Source: Streptomyces europaeiscabiei
GTDB taxonomy: Bacteria > Actinomycetota > Actinomycetes > Streptomycetales > Streptomycetaceae
Assembly (NCBI RefSeq): GCF_036346855.1
Contig: NZ_CP107841.1
Coordinates: forward strand, 9,242,001-9,306,000
Direction of reading: 5' to 3'
Length of the DNA: 64,000 nucleotides
Shown here: positions 7,350 to 13,952 of the stretch, one piece after another
How the letters are laid out: each line of letters begins with the position of its first letter
How positions within the stretch are numbered: the first letter of the stretch is position 1
Translations under genes and position numbers: made by a program
The notes under the pieces: generated by a model
The model's database searches: none
What the model saw: only the letters and a program-made list of their open reading frames with translations
Told to the model about the DNA's origin: nothing

Positions 7350-9106
7350 GCGACCCTCCCCTCGATACGAGCGATGCTGGGTGTGCTGGCGATGAGCTTC
7401 TTCGTGTACGCGTGCTGGGGCCGGTAGAAGATGTCCTCGACCGAGCCCTCCTCCACGATCCGGCCCTGTTCCATCACGATCGCGCGGTCGCAGCTGTCGG
7501 CGACGACCCCGAGATCGTGGGTGATCAGGATGATCGCCATCCCTCGTTCGTCGCGCAGTGTCCGGAGCAGATCCAGGATGCCCGCCTGCACCGTGACGTC
7601 CAGTGCCGTGGTGGGTTCGTCGGCGATCAGGACCTTCGGTGAGCCGGCCAGCGCCATCGCGATGGCGATCCGCTGAAGCATGCCGCCGGACAGCTCATGC
7701 GGGTGACGGCGCGCGATGTCGTCCGGATCGCGCAGGTGGACGCTGGTCAGCAGTTCACGGATCCGTTGCTTGACGGCCTCCTTCCCGCCCGACACGGTGC
7801 CGGTGCGGCGGACGACCTCGCCCAACTGGGAGCCGATGGTGAAGTAAGGGTCGAGAGCCATCATGGGTTCCTGCGACACCAGGGCTATCTCTCTGCCGCG
7901 GATGCGCTGCAGTTCCCGCTCCGACAGGCCGGCGATCCGGGTCCCGGCCAGCCAGGCCGAGCCGCTTGTCACCATGCCGCCCGGGGCCAGCAGCCCGAGC
8001 AGCGACAGGCCCGTGACAGTCTTGCCGCTCCCGGATTCGCCCACGAGACCGAAGATCTCTCCGGTGTTCACCGTGAAGCTGACGGAGTCGACGACGGTAC
8101 GGGGACCCTGCGCGGTGGCGAAGGCGATGGAGTAGTCGCGTACGGCGAGCACACCCGCGTCCGAAGGTGTCTCCGGCGTCTCGGCGGTCTGCTTGGTGAC
8201 CGCCACGGGAACCGGCCGCCGCGACCGACCGCCGCCGGTCCCTCGCCTTCGGTCCTGATCGAGGTCGCGCAGTCCGTCGCCGAGCAGCCCGAAGGCGATG
8301 GACATGAGGCCGATGAGGCCGCCGGAGACCAGCAGCAGGTAAGGGGTCTGCTGCATGACCTGCGCGGCTTCTCCGACCATGCCGCCCCAGCTGGGGGCCG
8401 GCGGCGGAGTGGCCAGGCCGAGGAACCCGAGGCCGGTCTGCACCATGAGGGCGATGCCCGAGAAGAGGCAGACCTGGATCAGCAGCAGCCCCACCAGGCC
8501 GGGGAAGATGTGCCGTGCCATGATCCGCGCGGAGCTGAGTCCCGACACTCTGGCGGCGTCCACGAACAGTTCCTCCCGCAGCGCGATGCACGAGCTGCGG
8601 ATGACCCGTGCGAGGCCCGCGGAGGAGAGAACGCCGAGCGTGAACATGGCGGCGACGTTGCTCTGACTGAAGATCGCCAGGACGGCCAGCATGAGGATGA
8701 CCGCGGGAACGGAGAGCATGACGTCCATCACTGCCACGATGACCCGGTCGGTCCAGCCGCGCAGATAGCCGGCGAGGATGCCGAGTGACATGCCCAGGAT
8801 CATGTAGACGCTCACGGCGACAGCCACCCCCAGCAGGGCTGGCCGCCCGCCGTAGAGCAACCGGCTCAGCACGTCGCGGCCGAGGCCGTCGGTGCCCAGC
8901 GGGTGACTGGCCGACGGACCGCCGCGCGCGTGGAGCAGGTCCTGTGCCAGCGGCGGGTGCGGTGCCAGAAGGGGGGCGAGGATCACGGCGACGGAGACCG
9001 CCAGGACCACGGCGAGCGCTGCCGCGGTGAGAGGGCGGCGCCAGATCCCGGCGAAGGGGTTGGTCCACTTCCGTGGTGGCATGCTCACGGGCGGATCAGT
9101 GGTCAT
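7346..9106 (-). CDS. fused ABC transporter permease and ATP-binding protein (DppC-DppD fusion)
   Basis: 586 aa in one frame. Residues ~1-280 are a DppC-type permease: a membrane anchor at ~25-48, then the domain with GRDVLSRLLYGGRPALLGVA and an EAA-type loop around FVDAARVSGLSSARIMARHI. A charged linker (~285-315) leads to a DppD-type ATPase with Walker A GESGSGKT at 356-363, signature LSGGM at 472-476 and Walker B IADEPTTALD at ~494-503. ATG 9106 overlaps the upstream stop (ATGA), so translation is coupled. Such fusions are known in actinobacteria; with the second ATPase downstream the complex would have one fused and one free nucleotide-binding domain. Confidence 0.92.
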   Translation of the reverse strand: MTTDPPVSMPPRKWTNPFAGIWRRPLTAAALAVVLAVSVAVILAPLLAPHPPLAQDLLHARGGPSASHPLGTDGLGRDVLSRLLYGGRPALLGVAVAVSVYMILGMSLGILAGYLRGWTDRVIVAVMDVMLSVPAVILMLAVLAIFSQSNVAAMFTLGVLSSAGLARVIRSSCIALREELFVDAARVSGLSSARIMARHIFPGLVGLLLIQVCLFSGIALMVQTGLGFLGLATPPPAPSWGGMVGEAAQVMQQTPYLLLVSGGLIGLMSIAFGLLGDGLRDLDQDRRRGTGGGRSRRPVPVAVTKQTAETPETPSDAGVLAVRDYSIAFATAQGPRTVVDSVSFTVNTGEIFGLVGESGSGKTVTGLSLLGLLAPGGMVTSGSAWLAGTRIAGLSERELQRIRGREIALVSQEPMMALDPYFTIGSQLGEVVRRTGTVSGGKEAVKQRIRELLTSVHLRDPDDIARRHPHELSGGMLQRIAIAMALAGSPKVLIADEPTTALDVTVQAGILDLLRTLRDERGMAIILITHDLGVVADSCDRAIVMEQGRIVEEGSVEDIFYRPQHAYTKKLIASTPSIARIEGRVA

Positions 9107-10044
9107 GCCACACGCACCTTCGGGTTCAGGAGGGTGTAGAGAACGTCGACGAGAAGGTTGATCAGGATCACCAGCATCGTGAAGGTGATGGCGACACCCT
9201 GCACGACCGGCAGATCGTGCTGGTTGGTGGCGTCCACGACCGTCGTCCCGAGCCCGGGCAGGGTGAAGATGTTCTCGACGAGGATCGTGCCGGGGATGTA
9301 CGCGATCATCGTGAGGGCGATCGCGGTCGCCACCGGCAGCCCGCAACTGCGCAGGGCGTGTTTCCAGACGATGGATACGGGCCGGACGCCGGAGGCTCGC
9401 AGCGTTCTGATGTAGTCGAGGTTCAGGGTGGACAGCATCGCGTCGCGGGTGATCTTGGAGATCAGGGCGACACCCCCGATCGAGAGAGCGATCACGGGCA
9501 GGATGAGGCTGGCCGCCCATTGACCCGGCGACTCGGCGAACGGGGTGTACCCGGTGGCCGGGAAGATCGGGAACTTGACGGCGAACAGGGATACGAGCAT
9601 CAGCGCGAGCCAGAAGTTGGGCAGGGCGCTGCCCAGCAGGGACACCACGTCGATCAGCCGGCGGCTGAACCGGCCGCGCGTAGCGCTGTACACCCCGAGC
9701 AGGACGCCGACCAGGGTCGACAGGACGGTGGCCCCGATGACCAGGGTCAGTGTGACCGGCAGGCGTTGCCCGATCGTCCCCAGCACGGACTCGCCGCTGA
9801 ACAGCGAGCTGCCGAAGTCGCCATGCAGGATGTCGCGCAGGTACAGCCAGTACTGCTCGACGAACGGCTTGTCCAGATGGAGCGCGGCCCTCAGCGCGTC
9901 GTACTGCTCCTTCGTCGCGTTGATACCCAGGACCGTCCGTGCCGGGTCACCCGGCACGAACGACTCCAGAAGCGAGGTGATCGCCGAGACGACCACCAGG
10001 AGCGGGATGGACAGCGCCAGCCTGCGCAGAATGATGGGAAACAT
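9103..10044 (-). CDS. ABC transporter permease (DppB-like)
   Basis: 313 aa. Membrane protein with an N-terminal helix (IILRRLALSIPLLVVVSAIT), the DppB-type SFVPGDPAR region, several hydrophobic helices and the EAA loop DYIRTLRASGVRPVSIVWKH. It forms the translocation pore with the DppC part of the next gene. It starts 9 bp after the stop of the binding-protein gene and overlaps the fusion gene by 4 bp, so the four genes are one operon read leftward from ~11.6 kb. Confidence 0.93.
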   Translation of the reverse strand: MFPIILRRLALSIPLLVVVSAITSLLESFVPGDPARTVLGINATKEQYDALRAALHLDKPFVEQYWLYLRDILHGDFGSSLFSGESVLGTIGQRLPVTLTLVIGATVLSTLVGVLLGVYSATRGRFSRRLIDVVSLLGSALPNFWLALMLVSLFAVKFPIFPATGYTPFAESPGQWAASLILPVIALSIGGVALISKITRDAMLSTLNLDYIRTLRASGVRPVSIVWKHALRSCGLPVATAIALTMIAYIPGTILVENIFTLPGLGTTVVDATNQHDLPVVQGVAITFTMLVILINLLVDVLYTLLNPKVRVA

Positions 10045-10053
10045 CTGTCCTCG

Positions 10054-11616
10054 TCAGTTAGAGGCCCAGGTGACGTTCGAGGTCAGCTGGGCGGTGCCCA
10101 CCGCGAACTCCACCCCGCGCAGCTTGTTGTTGTACATGACGATCGTGTCGGTGGAGGCCACCGGCAGCGCGAGCGCCTTCCGCACGATCACATCGGTGAG
10201 ATCCTTCGCCGCCGCGCCGCTGGACTGGGCGTCCGACTTGGCGAGCCGGGCGAACGCGGCATCGACGTCCTTGTCGCCCACACCGAAGACGTTCATGATG
10301 CCCGTCTTTGCGAAGCCCGCCTGCTGTGCGTAGAAGTTCGCACCACCACCCTGGCCGGGCGTGAGTACGGTGGCCGCGTACTTCTTCGACAGCAGGTCGT
10401 TGACCCAGCCACCGAAGTTGGCGGCGGCCTTCAGCTTCAGAGTCACACCCACCTTGGCGAGCTGATCCTGCACGGCTTGGAGCATCTTGGTCGTCGAGGG
10501 GTCGAACGACCCGTAGTTCACCGGGATGGTCAGCCCGTTCTTGTATCCCGCCGCCTTCAGTAGCTGCTTGGCCTTGGCCGGGTCATAGGGATACGCATCC
10601 GCGGACGCGGGGCTGTAGCCGTCGTAGCCGGGCATCGCCGGCTGGGAGAGCGGCTTCCCGTAGTCGCCGTAGACCGCCTTGGTGATCGCGGCTCGGTCGA
10701 TGGCGAAGTTCAGCGCCTGACGCACCCGCTCGTCGCGCAGTCCCTTGACGACGGTGCCCTCACGGTCCAGGAGGAACAGGCCGGCCCAGGTGGTGGGGCT
10801 CTTGATCGTGGTGAGCGACGAGACGTCCGCGACGGTCGGCGCCACGTCCGGGGTGCCGTACATGACGTCGATCTGCCCGGACTTCAGGGCCTGCGCCTGC
10901 GAGTTGACGTTCGGCATCACCCGGACGGTGATCTTCTTGAAGTGGATGGCGGACTGGTCGTAGAAGTTCTTGTTCGGAAGGTAGACGTAGTGGTCGCCGG
11001 AGACTGACTGCTGGGCGCTGAGGACGTACGGCCCGGCGCCGAAGGTCGTGGAGGCCAACTTCTTCGGGTTCTTCAGCCCCGCGGGGCTGATGATCGCGCC
11101 GCCCAGGAACTCGGGTGTGAACAGGGCGCCCATGTCGGGGTACGGCGTCGGGCTGCTGGCCACCAGGGTCGAGTTGTCCGGCGTCGAGAAGGTCAGGGGA
11201 CGGAAGTAGGACCCGGCGGGTCCGCTGCCCTTCTGGAAATACTTGATCGAGTTGACGACGTCGTCGGCGGTGATCGGCGTGCCGTCGGCGAACTTCGCCC
11301 CCTTACGCAGGCTGAGCCGGAACTTGGTGTTCCCGCTGCCCACATAACCCCACTTGTCCGCCAGTCCGGCCGCCAGGGTGCCGTCGGCCTTGCGGCTCAG
11401 CAGCGTGGCGTAGGCCGGGTCCGTGTAGTTCAGGCCGGGCCCCACAGCGGCCTGGGCGGGGTCCAGGCTGTTGGGTGCCGAATTCAACGCGATGGTCAGG
11501 TCCGCAGGGCCTGCGCTGCCGTTGTCGCCGGTGTTGCTGTTGCCGGCACTGCAGGCGGCGAGCGCGAGCGCGGTCACCACGCCGATCGAGGAGTGGAGGA
11601 CGGTTCTTCTCTTCAT
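10054..11616 (-). CDS. solute-binding lipoprotein of a family 5 ABC importer
   Basis: 520 aa. A lipoprotein signal peptide (MKRRTVLHSSIGVVTALALA, lipobox LALAAC, Cys22) is followed by a family 5 extracellular binding domain (LNSAPNSLDPAQAAVGPGLN, FRLSLRKGAKFADGTPITAD, FAIDRAAITKAVYGDYGKPL). The start at ATG 11616 has GGAG 8-10 bases upstream. It captures the substrate outside the membrane for the permeases downstream. A LacI-type operator lies 210 bp upstream at 11826-11841, so expression probably rises with the sugar that releases the LacI regulator. Peptide binding is the family default; a glycoside ligand is inferred from context only. Confidence 0.92.
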   Translation of the reverse strand: MKRRTVLHSSIGVVTALALAACSAGNSNTGDNGSAGPADLTIALNSAPNSLDPAQAAVGPGLNYTDPAYATLLSRKADGTLAAGLADKWGYVGSGNTKFRLSLRKGAKFADGTPITADDVVNSIKYFQKGSGPAGSYFRPLTFSTPDNSTLVASSPTPYPDMGALFTPEFLGGAIISPAGLKNPKKLASTTFGAGPYVLSAQQSVSGDHYVYLPNKNFYDQSAIHFKKITVRVMPNVNSQAQALKSGQIDVMYGTPDVAPTVADVSSLTTIKSPTTWAGLFLLDREGTVVKGLRDERVRQALNFAIDRAAITKAVYGDYGKPLSQPAMPGYDGYSPASADAYPYDPAKAKQLLKAAGYKNGLTIPVNYGSFDPSTTKMLQAVQDQLAKVGVTLKLKAAANFGGWVNDLLSKKYAATVLTPGQGGGANFYAQQAGFAKTGIMNVFGVGDKDVDAAFARLAKSDAQSSGAAAKDLTDVIVRKALALPVASTDTIVMYNNKLRGVEFAVGTAQLTSNVTWASN

Positions 11617-11825
11617 CGAGATCTCCGTTGGGTCGGAAAGTGAAGGCCCGGAGGACGGGGAGGGTGGCACCATCGAGGTGGATGGCCTTGTTGGCGGGTC
11701 CGAATGCGCGGAGTTCCAGGAGGGACCCCGCGGATGGTGGCTGATCGGTACGGGGGCGGCAGTTGTCCGCTCCCAGGACCACTCCGTCCCGTATGAGGCA
11801 AGAGGACGTCTGCGGCCTGCCGATT

Positions 11826-11841
11826 CCTTACACGTTTAAGT
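11826..11841 (-). promoter_or_regulatory. LacI-type operator, copy 2 (CCTTACACGTTTAAGT)
   Basis: It differs from 13001-13016 at only two positions, with the central CG at 11833-11834. It lies between the ABC importer operon and the 3' end of the second lacI gene, in the region where the importer promoter must be. Confidence 0.8.
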
Positions 11842-11847
11842 CGGTGG

Positions 11848-11864
11848 CCGGTAAACTAACCGTG
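11848..11864. promoter_or_regulatory. second copy of the GTAAaCTAACCG motif
   Basis: CCGGTAAACTAACCGTG, 14 of 17 identical with 4228-4244, only 6 bp from LacI operator copy 2. It may be part of the importer promoter. Confidence 0.35.
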
Positions 11865-11914
11865 TCGCCTTCGTTGCGCAAGAGGTGGGCGGAAGGTTGC
11901 GACGGCGGAGCCGG

Positions 11915-12922
11915 TCAGGCGGATACCCGGCCCTCAACACGAAGCGGGCCCTGAACGGGATCAGCGGGGACCTGCTTCCCGTCGAGGGCGTCGACGACGC
12001 GGCTGGCCAGGCCCCGTGCGAGGGCGTCGGTGTCACGGACGATCGTGGTGAGCGGTGGCTGTGCCAGCGCCGCACCAGGTATGTCGTCGACGCCGATCAC
12101 GGCCAGGTCATGCGGGGCCCGCAGCCCCAGGGACCGTAGGGCGACCAGGACAGCCAGGGCGACTTCGTCATTGAAAGCGCAGATCCCGGTCACCGGCGGG
12201 TCGGCGGCCAGCCATGCCTTCACCGCTTCCACGGCACCGTCCGGGCCAAAGGGAATCGTGCGAACATCCGGCTCCGGAAGGCCCAGTTCGACGCACACCT
12301 TGCGCACACCGTCCAGCCGTGGCTGGGCCAGGACGCCGAGTCGATCCAGGTCCGGGTAGGCGTAGCCGAGCCGTCGGTGTGCGTGGGCCAGGTAGCGGGC
12401 CTGCGCCGTTCCGATCGGTTCCTCCGATACGAGCGGAGGCCGGTGCGGACCCCGGATCGAGCCGTGCACCGCCATGACCAGCTCGACTCCCGCTGTCCGC
12501 ATCGCGTCGGCCTCTGCTTCGGGGAACTCGTCCAGTGCCAGAACCGCTGCTGGTGTCAGGGCTTTCCAAACCTCCCGCATGGGCCGGGCGGAGTGGGTCG
12601 ATGAGTGCACTAGGAAAGTGAGTTCGTGCTCGGCGAAGGCATTGGTCAGCTGCTGGACGAGTCGTCCGAGGACGTGCTCGATCGGCCAGTCCGGCAGCAG
12701 CCCGAGCACGATGTCCGAGCGCCCCTTGCGCAGCGAGCGCGCTGCGGCCGACGGAGCGTAGCCGAGCCGAGCGGCCGCATCCCGCACGCGCTGACGCGTG
12801 GCCTCGGGGATCTTCTGGTGGGGTGTGTCGTTGAGGACGAAGCTCACCGTCGCGCGGGAGACCCCGGCCTCGCGCGCGACATCCGCGCTGGTCACGCGTC
12901 TCCGTCTGAATGACCCGGTCAT
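11915..12922 (-). CDS. LacI-family transcriptional regulator, paralogue B
   Basis: 335 aa from ATG 12922, which has GAGGAGG 5 bp upstream. The helix-turn-helix (VTSADVAREAGVSRATVSFV, residues ~9-28) and hinge are followed by a sensor domain that is mostly identical to paralogue A (LGLLPDWPIEHVLGRLVQQL). It is transcribed away from an esterase and rhamnosidase pair; the operator copy at 13001-13016 sits between them, 79 bp before its start, so it probably represses both itself and the divergent genes. The same operator before the importer and the GH2 gene makes this the best candidate for the regulon repressor, with paralogue A as a possible competitor. Confidence 0.93.
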   Translation of the reverse strand: MTGSFRRRRVTSADVAREAGVSRATVSFVLNDTPHQKIPEATRQRVRDAAARLGYAPSAAARSLRKGRSDIVLGLLPDWPIEHVLGRLVQQLTNAFAEHELTFLVHSSTHSARPMREVWKALTPAAVLALDEFPEAEADAMRTAGVELVMAVHGSIRGPHRPPLVSEEPIGTAQARYLAHAHRRLGYAYPDLDRLGVLAQPRLDGVRKVCVELGLPEPDVRTIPFGPDGAVEAVKAWLAADPPVTGICAFNDEVALAVLVALRSLGLRAPHDLAVIGVDDIPGAALAQPPLTTIVRDTDALARGLASRVVDALDGKQVPADPVQGPLRVEGRVSA

Positions 12923-13000
12923 GGATCCTCCTCTGACAGTCTTCTGGGACAAACCTCTTGTCACAGCCCGCGGACTGCGGCTACCTTGCCCGCTCAGAGT

Positions 13001-13016
13001 ACCTACACGTTTAAGT
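13001..13016 (+). promoter_or_regulatory. LacI-type operator, copy 3 (ACCTACACGTTTAAGT)
   Basis: Exact reverse complement of 3545-3560. It is centred in the 253-bp gap between divergent lacI (start 12922) and the esterase/rhamnosidase operon (start 13176), as expected for a shared operator. Confidence 0.85.
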
Positions 13017-13175
13017 TGCGCGAGTAAGTAGCTCAACGTGGCTCTCGCTCCGGGGATGGGCCCGCCCCGTCGGAACCCCACCGTCGCCGGTGCTCGTCGA
13101 GGTCAGGCGCAACAGCGGTGCGCCGACCTCCTAACACGTCCCCCGCGCCCGACACGACCCACGAAAGGCAGCCGC

Positions 13176-13952
13176 GTGATCCGTCATCACGACTTCACCC
13201 ACAACGGCTTGACACTGCGCTCCACTGTGCATATCCCCGAGGGGCCGGCCGGGACCCGCTGGCCGACCGTGGTGTTCGTGCACGGTTTCACCTCCAACCG
13301 GCTCGAACTTCCCAACTTCGTCGCCATGTCCCGGCTGCTGGAAGGTAACGGCATCGCCTCGGTCCGTTTCGACCTCTCGGGCCACGGCGAGAGCGACGGC
13401 GACTTCTTCGACGTCACCATCACCGGCGAGATCGCCGAAACCCGGGCAGTGCTCCAATCGGTCCGTGCCTTCGACTTCGTCGACCTCGAGCGGATCGGCC
13501 TGGTCGGTATGAGCATGGGAGGGGTGGTCGCCGGGATCGTCGCAGCCGAGGAGTCGGGTATCGGCGCGCTGTGCCTCTGGTCTCCGGCAGCGGTCGCCCC
13601 CTTCGAGATCGGCAGGGGCTACTTTAAAGGCCGCAGCCTCGCGGCGGAGATCAAGGAGAAGGGTTACTTCGACGCCGACGGGCACCGGATGAGTCCCGCC
13701 TTCGTCGAGGACATCGCCGGCCTTGACGTCTACGGGCGGTCCAGCCGGTACACCGGCCCGGTCCACATCCTGCACGGCGACAAGGACGACATCGCTCCTC
13801 TCGAATACCTCCGCCGCTACCTGGACCACTACGACGGCAACGCGGAGCTCCAGGTCGTCGAGGGCGCGGACCACGCCTGGGGCACCGTCCCGCACCGCAC
13901 CACGTTGCACCAGTCCACCCTGCGATTCCTGCGAAGGCACCTCCAGTCATGA
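13176..13952 (+). CDS. alpha/beta hydrolase, esterase-like (possible cinnamoyl/acetyl esterase)
   Basis: 258 aa. Oxyanion region VFVHGFTSNRLELPNF, nucleophile elbow GMSMGG, acid region HGDKDDI and His region GADHAWG form a normal catalytic triad. No signal peptide, so cytoplasmic. GTG 13176 follows GAAAGG; upstream frame-open sequence has no homology. The stop overlaps the ATG of the GH78 rhamnosidase by 4 bp, so both enzymes are made together. It probably removes an acyl or hydroxycinnamoyl group from a glycoside before or after rhamnose release. Overall shape resembles bacterial cinnamoyl esterases, but sequence alone does not settle the acyl group. Confidence 0.88.
   Translation: MIRHHDFTHNGLTLRSTVHIPEGPAGTRWPTVVFVHGFTSNRLELPNFVAMSRLLEGNGIASVRFDLSGHGESDGDFFDVTITGEIAETRAVLQSVRAFDFVDLERIGLVGMSMGGVVAGIVAAEESGIGALCLWSPAAVAPFEIGRGYFKGRSLAAEIKEKGYFDADGHRMSPAFVEDIAGLDVYGRSSRYTGPVHILHGDKDDIAPLEYLRRYLDHYDGNAELQVVEGADHAWGTVPHRTTLHQSTLRFLRRHLQS

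Noticed and set aside
7697..8788. 363-codon plus-strand frame across the fused permease-ATPase
   Set aside because: His/Gln/Glu/Asp-rich low-complexity product antisense to Walker and EAA motifs.
10054..11616. Calling the importer a dipeptide or nickel transporter
   Set aside because: The family default, but the LacI operator and glycosidase context argue otherwise and no peptide-specific feature is visible.
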